A program made the translations under genes and the position numbers. From Candidatus Bipolaricaulota bacterium (lineage in GTDB: Bacteria > Bipolaricaulota > Bipolaricaulia > UBA7950 > UBA9294), in assembly GCA_028277345.1 (NCBI GenBank), contig JANQGM010000020.1, forward strand, positions 62,001-126,000: a stretch of DNA of 64,000 nucleotides, read 5' to 3'. Numbering within the stretch: the stretch's first letter is position 1; each line of letters opens with the position of its first letter. Below are positions 1 to 8,361 of the stretch, piece after piece. The notes under the pieces were generated by a model. The model did no database searches. It saw nothing but the letters and a program-made list of their open reading frames with translations, and was not told where the DNA came from.

Positions 1-152
1 ATCTCATCACCCTCTTGGACCTTCGTTACGCGATTCTCGCCGTTCTTGTCGTTCGCGAAGTACATCTCCGCGTCCGACGCCCAAACCACGAGAACCGAAG
101 CAGCGATGAACAAGACAGTCATGAGTGCGGCTACTGTCCATCTAGCTTTCAC
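1..152 (-). CDS. Secreted protein, N-terminal fragment (runs off window)
   Basis: Only about 50 codons are visible and the gene continues beyond base 1, so it is not in the ORF track. A GTG start at 152 shares a GTGA overlap with the stop of the upstream membrane-protein gene and has an AAGGA ribosome-binding site 8 bases away; this decides the start. An ATG 9 bases further upstream is possible but poorly spaced. The first ~25 residues form a signal peptide (MKARWTVAALM..., hydrophobic core, cut near VVWA). The mature part begins SDAEMYFANDKNG and looks like an extracellular protein. It is the fourth gene of the exosortase operon, so it may be a second exported or sorted protein. Its C-terminus, where a sorting signal would lie, is not visible. 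Confidence 0.6.
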   Translation of the reverse strand, partial: MKARWTVAALMTVLFIAASVLVVWASDAEMYFANDKNGENRVTKVQEGDE

Positions 153-808
153 GATTCCCATCCTTTTCTTGCAACTGCGTGAAACAACGCGCGGCCTCGT
201 CGGCGAGGCGCACGATCATGCACTTCCACAGAACGCAATCCGCGTAGCGTCGCGGCCCACGTCCGTGCCGTAAAGGCGACCCAAAGCACCAACGGTGCCG
301 CCTCCCAAAGCACGCGAACCAGCCACTGAACCACGGTCAGCATTCGCGCCACAAACGGCCCGACGTCCGTCAAACCGATGGCGGCATACGACAACTGAAC
401 CGAAATCACCAAATAACTCACATGAATGAAAAACAGCAGGACCACGCTCAGGCCCAACCGCGTGATTCGTTTGATCCATCCCAACCCCGGCGTCGCTGCG
501 AATAAGGCCACCAGAGGAATCAGCGCGAAATAGGTATAGCGATCGAACCACGTGAACGGCTTGATAGCGCCCTCTCCGATGATTCGATACACCCACAGTT
601 CGCCACTCTGGGCGTCAAGCACCGACACATCGGGCGATTCCACGATATGAAAGCCCACGCGCGCCACGACCGTCACCAGCTTCGTATACGTCGGCACAAT
701 CAGCGGCCATGCCAACGCAAGCACGATGAGCACAACGACGAAGATGCCGAGGAATCGAAGCAACAACGAAATCAGTGGACTCAGAGCCCTAGCTCGTTCG
801 CGGCGCAT
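149..808 (-). CDS. Exosortase H-associated membrane protein
   Basis: A 219-residue integral membrane protein. The longer track start at 850 is rejected because the ATG at 808 has a GGGGAGGT site six bases upstream. An N-terminal membrane segment (residues ~13-35) is followed by an extracytoplasmic stretch of ~55 residues and then three more hydrophobic segments, ending in an Arg-rich cytoplasmic tail. It overlaps the exosortase stop by 20 bases, so the two are translationally coupled. Its position directly after the exosortase suggests a partner of that enzyme. I do not recognise catalytic residues, and the association rests on gene order only. Confidence 0.6.
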   Translation of the reverse strand: MRRERARALSPLISLLLRFLGIFVVVLIVLALAWPLIVPTYTKLVTVVARVGFHIVESPDVSVLDAQSGELWVYRIIGEGAIKPFTWFDRYTYFALIPLVALFAATPGLGWIKRITRLGLSVVLLFFIHVSYLVISVQLSYAAIGLTDVGPFVARMLTVVQWLVRVLWEAAPLVLWVAFTARTWAATLRGLRSVEVHDRAPRRRGRALFHAVARKGWES

Positions 809-1295
809 GCGCCCACCTCCCCGCCCACAGCAGCCACAAGACCACGGCAATCACAATGAGCAGCGACTGCCAGATCAGCTGGTGGGCCGAATCGATGAAA
901 CCCGGCCAATGCACGCCAATGAAGAACAGGCTGACCAACCGGATGATGTTGACGATGAAGATGCCGCCAATGCCGATGGCCGCCCCAATCAGCTTGGCCG
1001 TCCATCGCGCCGGAAACGCCATCACCGCAATCAGGAACAATCCCGTTGTGAACAAGCCTGTACAGGCCGTGACCACTGAGATTCCGAAGATGCTCGACTG
1101 CACCGTCGTGCCCTGCACCACCGTGTCCTGGCCGAACAGGTTGAGAAGGACCGACGAGATGTGCGCCAGCGCACCACGAATCGCGATCATGACCGGCTCG
1201 CTGTTTGCCGCCAACAGCAAAACAGCCAGCACGCCAACCGCGCTCGCGGCAGCGGGAATCCAGGGTTGTAGAACGAACCTTCGGCGAGACGACAT
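789..1295 (-). CDS. xrtH: Exosortase H (XrtH-type transpeptidase)
   Basis: A 168-residue membrane enzyme of the exosortase/archaeosortase family, expected to cleave and probably transfer proteins carrying a C-terminal sorting signal at the outer face of the inner membrane. The three family active-site positions are visible: Cys in TACTGLFTTG (residues ~75-84), Arg in VNIIRLVSLF (~115-124), and His in DSAHQLIWQ (~135-143), all at the ends of membrane helices. The family is short compared with EpsH-type exosortases, as is typical of XrtH. The start has a GGGAGG site. It lies 9 bases after a protein with an IPTLxxWG-like C-terminal signal, the class handled by XrtH. Confidence 0.85.
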   Translation of the reverse strand: MSSRRRFVLQPWIPAAASAVGVLAVLLLAANSEPVMIAIRGALAHISSVLLNLFGQDTVVQGTTVQSSIFGISVVTACTGLFTTGLFLIAVMAFPARWTAKLIGAAIGIGGIFIVNIIRLVSLFFIGVHWPGFIDSAHQLIWQSLLIVIAVVLWLLWAGRWAHAPRTS

Positions 1296-1304
1296 CGCGC
1301 CTCC

Positions 1305-2336
1305 CTAGGCCCGCGCCATTTTGCGGCGTCGAATCCAATGCCACGCGTACGACAGGGCAAACAGACAGCTAGCCACAATCATGCCCCACTCAGACAGCGT
1401 TGGTGCATCGATGGTTCCCGACAGCGGCAAGGGTCCGACCGGTTCGTCAATGGTGAGACACGTCGGATCGTCCTCATCGCCCGTTGTCGGGTCGTCGGTT
1501 GGCGTGGATGAATCATTGGTTCCATTGTTGTCGGAATCCCAATGGACGTAGCCCTGGTTGCAAACCTGATCGCCCACCTCGAGATCGTCATCCATCTCGA
1601 CGCGGTAGGTGATCGTGACCGATCCGCCCGAGGGAATGCTGCCATCCCAGACAATGGTGTCGCCGTCGAGCGCGGCAGTTCCCGAGGTTTCCGTGATCTG
1701 TCCCGTTGGGCTAACGCCGGCAGGAAGCAGATCCGTGAACTCGTGCCCCGGATTGTCTTCCAAATCCGAGCATCCGTAGTTCCAGATCGTCACTTCATAT
1801 CGAATCGTATCGCCGGGCTCCACGGTGCCGCCGTCGGTATCGACCGCCAGCTTCTCGACCTCAACGTACGGCGCATTCGGTCGAATCAGCAGGTCGGTTT
1901 CGATGGTCAGGCAGTTGTTGCTCTCATTGAGTTCGAGCACATCCGACCCCGTATCCACACAGACCAGCACATCGTGCTCGCCCGATGGCGCGGAGTCCGT
2001 GTCCCACTCGAACGTGAGCACCGTGAACTCGCATCCCGGCAAGCCGTCGACGGTTTGGGTTCCGATGAGGTGAGCCATGTCATCGTAGTACACGCTCACA
2101 TCGAAGGTCCCAGCATCGCCGCAGCTCAAGTTATCAACAGTCACCGTGATCGTGATGATGTCGCCTTGGCACACATCACCCGTCGTCCTTTGAATCGAGA
2201 TCCCGCCGTCAGCGAGGCCCTCGGTTCCATCCGCTGGTAGCCACAGGTCAGGCAGCTTAGTGCAGTCTTCCTCAGCCAGCACCACCCACGGAAGAAGCGC
2301 GATGGCCAGCGCAATCGACAGAATCTTCCCCATCAT
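1305..2336 (-). CDS. Secreted CARDB/DUF11 protein with IPTL-CTERM sorting signal
   Basis: The 343-residue reading starts at the ATG at 2336, chosen over the longer track start because a GAGG site lies just upstream and a clean signal peptide follows (MMGKILSIALAIALLPWVVLA). Residues ~30-150 resemble a CARDB-type immunoglobulin-like domain (adhesin fold). Residues ~155-300 resemble a DUF11 conserved repeat, ending in an acidic Thr-rich linker. The C-terminus has APTLSEWGM, a ~18-residue hydrophobic helix and an RRRK basic tail, the layout of an IPTL-CTERM signal with one substitution in the first motif position. It is the first gene of the exosortase operon and the likely substrate of XrtH. 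Surface anchoring is inferred from the family. Confidence 0.85.
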   Translation of the reverse strand: MMGKILSIALAIALLPWVVLAEEDCTKLPDLWLPADGTEGLADGGISIQRTTGDVCQGDIITITVTVDNLSCGDAGTFDVSVYYDDMAHLIGTQTVDGLPGCEFTVLTFEWDTDSAPSGEHDVLVCVDTGSDVLELNESNNCLTIETDLLIRPNAPYVEVEKLAVDTDGGTVEPGDTIRYEVTIWNYGCSDLEDNPGHEFTDLLPAGVSPTGQITETSGTAALDGDTIVWDGSIPSGGSVTITYRVEMDDDLEVGDQVCNQGYVHWDSDNNGTNDSSTPTDDPTTGDEDDPTCLTIDEPVGPLPLSGTIDAPTLSEWGMIVASCLFALSYAWHWIRRRKMARA

Positions 2337-2608
2337 GCTCAAACCTCGGAGTCGATCGATCAATCGCACCACTTCCTTCCCCCAGCTTGGACATTCCAAG
2401 CCAAGTGCAATACCTCTGCGAGGCATTACCAAACATTGTTATGGGGATCACGTTCGAAGGCCGGGGAAAGGGGTGATTTGGGATGTACTATAGATCACAT
2501 TCGGGTGTGCACTCGGTGCCGTGCGAGTGTGACGAATGTCACGTTTATCGGCCTATAGAAAGCCGGCCCTTTCAACTTGCGGTCAGACTGGAGCGGCAAT
2601 CTATTAAC

Positions 2609-2628
2609 ACAAGTGCAAATGCACTTGT
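2609..2628. promoter_or_regulatory. Perfect palindrome upstream of the NYN gene
   Basis: ACAAGTGCA-AA-TGCACTTGT is a perfect 9-bp inverted repeat with a 2-base spacer, about 35 bases before the NYN-domain gene. Size and position are those of a dimeric repressor operator. No regulator gene is adjacent, so the binding protein is unknown. Confidence 0.5.
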
Positions 2629-2661
2629 TCGTCGCCTATGGAATGAGCGATACTCAAACCC

Positions 2662-3195
2662 ATGAGCAAGGCATTCTTGTTTGTGGACGAAGCTAACCTC
2701 TATATAGCGGCCAGGAATAAGGGCTGGAAGATTGATTGGGTGCGCTTTCTCTCTCACGTCAATACACAGTTTGACATTGCGGAAGCGTTCCTTTACGAAG
2801 GAGAACCTACAGAGTCCAGCATTCGAATCGGACGGCCCACAGCCACGGATATTGAAATCGCTGGAGAGAAGAAGCGAAAAACCAAGTACTTCGAGAAGCT
2901 TCGTAACGCTGGGTATACCGTCAGACATAAACCAGTCTCAACAATCAACGGGCGCAATAAATGCAATTTCGATGTTGAGATAGCGGTTGATTCAATTGAT
3001 CGACTGAATGACTACGATACATGTGTGTTGGCGAGCGGGGATGGCGACTTCATACGCTTAGTCAAGTATCTGCGAGGGAAGGGCAAAGAGATACACATTA
3101 TTGGACCAAAGAAATCCAGCAAGGAACTCAAAAAAGAAGCTCGCGGGAACTTCAAATCAATCCGAGGGATGAGATCCCATATAAAGAAAAGCTAG
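2662..3195 (+). CDS. NYN-domain (LabA/DUF88-like) PIN-fold protein
   Basis: A 177-residue protein covering one NYN domain, the PIN-like nuclease fold of LabA/DUF88 proteins. Acidic residues of the predicted metal site are visible in FVDEANLY (residues ~7-14), NFDVEIAVD (~100-108) and ASGDGDF (~122-128). The Asn-rich first motif and SGDGDF match the family. The C-terminus is very Lys/Arg-rich, consistent with nucleic-acid binding. Single-stranded RNA cleavage is the likely activity by family, but no substrate can be deduced. The gene is clearly more AT-rich than its neighbours and stands alone, flanked by palindromes, suggesting recent acquisition. Confidence 0.85.
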   Translation: MSKAFLFVDEANLYIAARNKGWKIDWVRFLSHVNTQFDIAEAFLYEGEPTESSIRIGRPTATDIEIAGEKKRKTKYFEKLRNAGYTVRHKPVSTINGRNKCNFDVEIAVDSIDRLNDYDTCVLASGDGDFIRLVKYLRGKGKEIHIIGPKKSSKELKKEARGNFKSIRGMRSHIKKS

Positions 3196-3261
3196 GCCCA
3201 GCTCAAGGCCGGGCCCAATCACCCTGCACTTCGGACTTACGGGCTTCATTTGTGCCTCATA

Positions 3262-3279
3262 CTATAGACCAATCTATAG
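3262..3279. repeat. Small inverted repeat CTATAGA/TCTATAG
   Basis: CTATAGA-CCAA-TCTATAG, a perfect 7-bp inverted repeat, lies 67 bases after the NYN gene. Related CTATAGA words occur near 2488 and 2552 on the other side of that gene. It may be an operator or a trace of insertion; it has no T-run and so is not a good terminator. Confidence 0.35.
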
Positions 3280-3298
3280 AAATGTCAAGGGGTTTACA

Positions 3299-3498
3299 TC
3301 ACCTGCCAGCACCACCGCTGACCTTCTTTGGCTTGTCCCAGTACGGACTCTTGCACTTCGGGCATACCCTGGGTGTCTCTACCTTGTTCCGAGGCACCCA
3401 CTCATGCCCACATCGTTCAAGTCTTTGAGGTTAGATCTTTCTTTGGGGGGCATCTTTGGAATCAGATCTTCATTCTTGAATTGGCTATCGGTGCCCAT
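3299..3498 (-). pseudogene. Frameshifted small zinc-ribbon protein gene
   Basis: Two minus-strand frames read as one protein. The upstream frame gives MGTDSQFKNEDLIPKMPPKERSNLKD (ATG at 3498 or 3453). The downstream frame gives ERCGHEWVPR, then RVCPKCKSPYWDKPKK, ending at 3299. The junction is near 3419; restoring one base would turn TT into TGT, giving DCERCGHEW and completing a CxxC...CxxC zinc ribbon. Small proteins with CxRCGHEWVPR and CPKCKSPYW are a recognisable bacterial family that often lies near toxin-antitoxin or PIN-type genes. It could be a true one-base deletion or a sequence error. It is absent from the ORF track because each half is short. Confidence 0.6.
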
Positions 3499-3717
3499 TG
3501 AAGATCACTTGTGCAGAATGTTGCGGTATCCTCCAGATGCTGCTCTTTGCGTCCTCCGCGATCTCCGCGGTAAGGCTTTTCACGTTGCTCCGTTGTCTGC
3601 TGGAACGGAGACGCTCGTCCGGGCGATTTCCACGCATCTCTCCGATACTCGCGGAGACCTACCTCTAAATCCGGGTACACCTTAGAGATGGCCACTTCTC
3701 GTTCCGCGGAGGGACTT

Positions 3718-5058
3718 ATGAAGACGATGATCGGCGTTCTCTGCCTGGCACTGGTCCTCACATCCGTTTCGACCTTGGCCCAAAGTCAAGACGATGTTCG
3801 CGATCTCTTCGTTCGCACTGTGGATGGAGAGGAACAGCCGTGGCTGCCCCTCATCTTTGAGCGGGCGGATCTGACCTACAACAACGTGCTCGATCTCAAG
3901 TCGCACATGTTGGAATTCGCTATCGACGCGAGCTTTACCGACGACAAGGAACTTCAAGCGCATCGATTACTAGTGGTTGAAGAGATCGATGCCAATGAAC
4001 TCAAAATCGACACGCTTGATCTCATCGTTGATTTCATCTGGGCCACCATCCGTCTTGAATCCAACTTCACGGACGACGGCGAGTTAGCCACCCATCAAGC
4101 CGACGTTATTGCGGAAGTCGATACCAACGAGGATAAACTGGACATCGTCGATAGCGTCGTCGACGACATTTGGGCCACCATCAGTTTGGAGTCCAACTTC
4201 ACAGACGATGCCGAGTTGGCGTTCCATGAAGCCGCCGTCATCGCACAAATCGATGCCAATGAAGCCAAGATTGATACCGTTGATGGCATCGTCGATGACA
4301 TCTGGGCCACCATCAGCTTGGAATCCAACTTCACGGATGACACAGAGTTGGCGGTTCACGAAGCCGCCGTCATTGCCCAAGTTGACGCCAATGAAGCCAA
4401 GATTGATACCGTTGATAGTATCGTCGATGACATCTGGGCCACCATCAGCCTGGAGTCCAACTTCACCGACGATGCCGAGTTGGCGATTCACGAAGCCGCC
4501 GTCATCGCACAAATCGATGCCAATGAAGCCAAGATCGATATCGTCGATGGCGTGGTTGATACCATCTTGACAACCATCAGTCTGGAGTCCAATTTCACGG
4601 ATGACACGGAGCTGAGTATCCACGAAGCGGCCGTGATCGCCCAAATCGATGCCAACGAAACAAAGATTGACACCGTCGATGGGATCGTTGACAATATCTG
4701 GAGCACGGTCAATCTCGAGACCAATTTCACCAGCGATCTTGAGCTGTCTTCTCACGAAAGCGCCGTGATTGCCCAGATTGATGCCAACGAAACCAAGTTG
4801 GACACCATCGATACGGTCGTGGACAGCATTCTGACCGCGGTGGACGCCGAGATTACAGCCATTGAAGCCCGCTTGGATGATGGAACCCGGTTCACCAACG
4901 ACACCGAGCGTACAGCCACGGAAACCAATCTCACAGCAGAGATCGATGCCAATGAGACGAAACTCGACACCCTCCTTGCCGCCGTCGCCACGATCGAAGG
5001 CAAGATCGATGCACTGCAGATTGATATCGATGCCATCAAGACACACCTCGGCATCTAA
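3718..5058 (+). CDS. Secreted repeat protein, probable right-handed (hendecad) coiled coil
   Basis: The ATG at 3718 is preceded by GGAGGG and followed by a clear signal peptide (MKTMIGVLCLALVLTSVSTLA), so it is preferred over the track start at 3688. The 446-residue product has about seven tandem units of 44 residues, each carrying ESNFTDD...ELA.HEAAVIAQIDANE.KIDTVD. The last unit is 55 residues long, so units differ by exactly 11 residues; 44 is 4 x 11. This points to a hendecad, right-handed coiled coil. There are no Cys residues and very few aromatics. The C-terminal 30 residues (IEGKIDALQIDIDAIK) continue the coil without the FTDD motif. It is likely an exported fibrous protein; function is unknown. 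The long antisense ORFs here are by-products of the repeats. Confidence 0.75.
   Translation: MKTMIGVLCLALVLTSVSTLAQSQDDVRDLFVRTVDGEEQPWLPLIFERADLTYNNVLDLKSHMLEFAIDASFTDDKELQAHRLLVVEEIDANELKIDTLDLIVDFIWATIRLESNFTDDGELATHQADVIAEVDTNEDKLDIVDSVVDDIWATISLESNFTDDAELAFHEAAVIAQIDANEAKIDTVDGIVDDIWATISLESNFTDDTELAVHEAAVIAQVDANEAKIDTVDSIVDDIWATISLESNFTDDAELAIHEAAVIAQIDANEAKIDIVDGVVDTILTTISLESNFTDDTELSIHEAAVIAQIDANETKIDTVDGIVDNIWSTVNLETNFTSDLELSSHESAVIAQIDANETKLDTIDTVVDSILTAVDAEITAIEARLDDGTRFTNDTERTATETNLTAEIDANETKLDTLLAAVATIEGKIDALQIDIDAIKTHLGI
4018..4974 (+). repeat. Tandem 132-bp coding repeats (44-residue units)
   Basis: Units begin at 4018, 4150, 4282, 4414, 4546 and 4678 with exact 132-bp spacing, then a diverged 165-bp unit at 4810. 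A degenerate unit lies before 4018. The central units at 4150-4545 are nearly identical at the protein level, suggesting recent duplication or homogenisation. Confidence 0.85.
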
Positions 5059-5148
5059 GTTAAGGACTAAGTTTACGCGTTCGCCTTGATCGCTGATCGT
5101 GGTCAGGGTTCGACTTGACGCACGCCCCATGAGCGTTGCTGAAGCTGT

Positions 5149-6384
5149 CTACGCGAGCTTGTTTTGTTCGATGTTCACGAGCGGACGCACGAAGAATCCG
5201 ATGATGGCAATCAGGATGCAAATGATTCCGGTGACCTGGTACCAAAAGGCGACACCCAGCCATTCGCTCACAGGACCCGCAAGCGCCAATCCGATCGGCG
5301 TGGACAACGCGGACAAGCTCCCGAAGGTCGCGAAGAACCGCCCCTGCATTTCCGGAGGAACCGTTGACTGGATGATCGCTGAAAACGGGGAATTGGCGAT
5401 CGAGCGCATCACGCCTGACAGCAGCTGTCCTCCCAGCACGAGCCAGAAGGCGTTCACCGGTGCGATTCCAATCAGGAACATTCCCGCGCCCATTCCCACG
5501 ATGCCGATCAGGATCGTCACGATCTTTCGGCGGAATCCTCCCCACACGCTGAGCAGAAGACCTCCCGCAATAATGCCCGCACCCATGATGGCTTGGAGCC
5601 ATCCAAGTTCCGTGGCCCCCTTCCCAAAATGCTCGAAAACAAGCAGCGGCATCAACGTCCGTGCCGGCATCACGAAGATTCTCATGATGAGCAAGGTACA
5701 CAGGAGCGCCAGCAGGCCTTTCCATCTAAGAATGTAGGAAAAACCGGCTCTGGTGCCAGACCAAACCGAACGGATGGTCACCGGATCTTTCGACGTCTTC
5801 TCCGGCTGCGGAATCGTCAGAAGGCATAGAGGCAAGATCGCGAGCAGCGCCGTTCCGACATCGATCAACATGACGCCGTGCAACGGAAGCAACGCCAGTG
5901 CCAACGCACCCAACGGAGGCCCCATGATGTCATTCACGCCCCGCATACTCATGTTCAAGCCACTGATCCGCGTCAGGTGCTGTTTCGGCACCATCAGCGT
6001 CGTCGACGCAAGCATGGCAGGCGAATGAAAGAGGCCGCCCAGTGCTCGACCGATCATAATCAGATAGACATGCCAAATCTCCAGGGCATCCGTCCAAAAG
6101 AGGTAGGCCAGCCAAAGCGAAAGCAGAGCAATGAAGCCGTCTGAGATCAGGATCACGAGCCGCCGATTCCATCGATCAACCAGAGATCCGACAAACGGAC
6201 TAAGCAGGATCGCCGGGACAAGAACAACCATGGATGCCGTTGTAAGAACGATGGCGGAGCCCGTCGTTTCCGTCAGCCACCAGATCAGGGCAAACGAACC
6301 AATCGTGCTTCCAAGCAAGGAAAGCCGCTGCCCCGTCCATATCGTGAAAAAACGGATCGTCCAATGCCTTGAAGCTTCCCCCAT
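5149..6384 (-). CDS. MFS transporter, drug/siderophore exporter-like
   Basis: A 411-residue major facilitator protein with about twelve hydrophobic segments. The loop between helices 2 and 3 contains GSLVDRWNRR, the MFS motif A region. N-terminal GQRLSLLGSTIGSFALIWWL is typical of the MFS_3/EntS-type multidrug or enterobactin exporters. A proton-driven export role is inferred from family; the substrate is unknown. The gene is monocistronic, convergent with the repeat protein, and its start follows GGGGGGAC. Confidence 0.8.
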   Translation of the reverse strand: MGEASRHWTIRFFTIWTGQRLSLLGSTIGSFALIWWLTETTGSAIVLTTASMVVLVPAILLSPFVGSLVDRWNRRLVILISDGFIALLSLWLAYLFWTDALEIWHVYLIMIGRALGGLFHSPAMLASTTLMVPKQHLTRISGLNMSMRGVNDIMGPPLGALALALLPLHGVMLIDVGTALLAILPLCLLTIPQPEKTSKDPVTIRSVWSGTRAGFSYILRWKGLLALLCTLLIMRIFVMPARTLMPLLVFEHFGKGATELGWLQAIMGAGIIAGGLLLSVWGGFRRKIVTILIGIVGMGAGMFLIGIAPVNAFWLVLGGQLLSGVMRSIANSPFSAIIQSTVPPEMQGRFFATFGSLSALSTPIGLALAGPVSEWLGVAFWYQVTGIICILIAIIGFFVRPLVNIEQNKLA

Positions 6385-6459
6385 CTTGTCCCCCCCGGTC
6401 TCATTGTCCTAATTGTTACCGATTCTCTCTGGGTCCCTGCTCGCGCTTGCCGTTGGCCT

Positions 6460-7314
6460 TCAGTTCATGACCAACTCACCCAGCTTTTCGGTCCGCGTGC
6501 GCGTCAGCGCGCAGATGTCGTAGCCCGCATCGACCAAATCGGCGATCATGCGTGCGCCCACGTAGTAACTGACACCATTTGAGTAAAAGCGCTCCAGCAT
6601 CGCTCGATCCGCCGGGCAATCCCAGTGTGCGAGAACGTCCGCCTGCATCTCAGTTTCCTTGGCAACGGCTTCGGCGGGGTCCCCCAGAGCGGGCGAGCAT
6701 TCGGCGATGCGGTGGGGGGTCAGCGGCTGACCCAGCAGCACAAGCGGGAACACTGTGGCCAGTCCTTCGGAGAGCGTGAATTCGCCCACTGTCAGTTGAT
6801 TTACAGTGTAGGACGAGTCGTCGATGTCACGATAAAAGCGCTGAACGCGGTAGAGATGGTTGTACTCGTGCGCCACTAAACCTTCGAGGGATTCAAGGCA
6901 CTTCGCTCGCTCCAGTCCCAAGTACAGATACGGCTCCTTGGCAGGCAGGGCCATTCCGTTGGCATGCCCAAAGCCGACAAGAAGGTAGACGGGAAACGGC
7001 TGATCCGACGGAAGAAGCGTCATGGCGTGGCGGATGGCATCCCTCACTTTTTGGACCCCATCCGCATCAACAAAGGCACGGGCGTTCGCCAACGCGGCCG
7101 CCCAATCCATGGCTTCGACATACGGCCTGAGGCCGTCAACGTCATGTTGATAGACAACATCGAGCATCGGCTGGAAGGCACCTCTGTACGTCTCGAAGTA
7201 GCCGCTTTTCCATGTCTCCCACTTCCCACGGCGCTCCGATTCCACGAGACAGGCTTCAAAGTCGTCGACGCCAAGGATGAGAGATGGATCGACCGGCTCA
7301 ATGATATGGATCAT
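6460..7314 (-). CDS. DUF2268 predicted zinc peptidase
   Basis: A 284-residue soluble protein with HEYNH (residues ~150-154), an HExxH zinc-peptidase motif, in the context LVAHEYNHLYR. A downstream Glu in TLSEGLATVF is a candidate third ligand. Layout and length match DUF2268 proteins, predicted zinc-dependent proteases related to the C-terminus of YjaZ. No signal peptide is present. There is no good ribosome-binding site at the ATG. Its substrate is unknown. Confidence 0.75.
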   Translation of the reverse strand: MIHIIEPVDPSLILGVDDFEACLVESERRGKWETWKSGYFETYRGAFQPMLDVVYQHDVDGLRPYVEAMDWAAALANARAFVDADGVQKVRDAIRHAMTLLPSDQPFPVYLLVGFGHANGMALPAKEPYLYLGLERAKCLESLEGLVAHEYNHLYRVQRFYRDIDDSSYTVNQLTVGEFTLSEGLATVFPLVLLGQPLTPHRIAECSPALGDPAEAVAKETEMQADVLAHWDCPADRAMLERFYSNGVSYYVGARMIADLVDAGYDICALTRTRTEKLGELVMN

Positions 7315-7441
7315 GGTTTTCTATTGTATTCTCTGTTTTTTAATTCATCAAGCCCCCTTTGCCGTCTTTTTGGCGATACACTTGTCTCTGCAGCGCTGAA
7401 TGGCTGCAGATTTTTTACATCGAAAAGTGAGGGATAAAGAG

Positions 7442-8125
7442 ATGGCTCATCGAGCCGCTGTCGAGGATATGGAAGCGAATCATCATGTCTGCTGGATGCT
7501 CGACCTGCCCGGATGTTTCAGTTCGGCAAGGACCCAGGATGAGGCTGTCGCGCTCGCTCCGGCTCGGATCGCCGAGTTCGTGCGTTGGATAGGAGAGCAT
7601 GATCCATCAGCATCGCTCCCGGATCCTCCGTTTGACGTCGACCTCGTCGAGACCTTCGATGCCTTCCCTTGCGGTGCCGATCCCGAATACCTGGTGAACG
7701 CGTTCTTTGAGGACGACCGGCGTCCCCTGACTACAGTCGATATCAAGCAAGGGCTACGGACACTGGAGTGGTCGAGACGCGATTTGTGGGCTGTCATCGA
7801 GCCGCTCTCCTCGCATGATCTCGATAGGGTCATCGATGGAGAACGCCGAGGAAGTATCTCGGGAATTCTCGACCACCTGTGTCGCGCCGAGAACTGGTAT
7901 CTCGGCCAACTCGGCCTCGAAACGAACTGGGCGCGCCTTCCCGATGACCTTCACGACAAGCTTGCACAGCTACGAGCGCATACTCGAAGGCAACTCGCAC
8001 GGCTGGCGAACGATTTTCGAATCACCGAAAGCTGCGAGGAGACGTGGTCAGCGCGCAAGATTCTGAGACGCACGCTTTGGCATGAACTTGCCCACACCGA
8101 GCAGATTCGGAGACTGACAACGTAA
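7442..8125 (+). CDS. HicB-like/DinB fusion protein
   Basis: The ATG at 7442, with GAGGG eight bases upstream, gives 227 residues and is preferred over 7400. The N-terminal ~60 residues resemble the HicB fold (CWMLDLPGCFSSARTQDEA...). Residues ~100-225 are a DinB/DfsB four-helix domain with the usual three His positions visible (ILDHLCRAENW; RTLWHELAHTEQI). DinB domains often bind a metal and act as thiol-dependent transferases or hydrolases. This fusion is known from other anaerobes and Chloroflexi-like bacteria. It does not sit next to a HicA toxin, so an antitoxin role is unlikely. Confidence 0.75.
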   Translation: MAHRAAVEDMEANHHVCWMLDLPGCFSSARTQDEAVALAPARIAEFVRWIGEHDPSASLPDPPFDVDLVETFDAFPCGADPEYLVNAFFEDDRRPLTTVDIKQGLRTLEWSRRDLWAVIEPLSSHDLDRVIDGERRGSISGILDHLCRAENWYLGQLGLETNWARLPDDLHDKLAQLRAHTRRQLARLANDFRITESCEETWSARKILRRTLWHELAHTEQIRRLTT

Positions 8126-8280
8126 GCCAATCCTTCAAGAGAGAACGTGTATGGAGATTCAATGAATTGCATTCGCTTGCTGAATGCAGTTGGAGTCCTG
8201 TTCTGCATTTGAGAACCTAGATGAAACGACTCAACAACACGTGATCTTGAGACAGGGACCATGACGCAGTAGAGTCTCAT

Positions 8281-8302
8281 CGGCCAGTCAACAAGCTGGC
8301 CA
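8281..8302. other. Short inverted repeat in the gap before the GNAT gene
   Basis: GGCCAG-TCAACAAG-CTGGCC forms a 6-bp stem within the 236-base gap 8126-8361. No T-run follows, so it is not a convincing terminator. The rest of the gap shows nothing that I can name. Confidence 0.25.
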
Positions 8303-8361
8303 GCAGCCGTCTCATTCGCTCAATCCAGTTGCTTTTTCCCAACAACCTAGAAGGAGGTTCG

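Noticed and set aside
3540-3575. Word GCGTCCTCCGCGATCTCCGCGGTAAGGC
   Set aside because: It resembles a GCG-phrased intergenic motif that I have seen in many bacterial genomes, but only one copy is visible here and I cannot assign a role.
4084-5130. 348-residue antisense ORF over the repeat protein
   Set aside because: It exists because the 132-bp repeats lack stops in that frame; the plus-strand gene has a signal peptide and ribosome-binding site.
7442-7620. HicB-like domain as part of a toxin-antitoxin pair
   Set aside because: No HicA gene is adjacent and the domain is fused to DinB.
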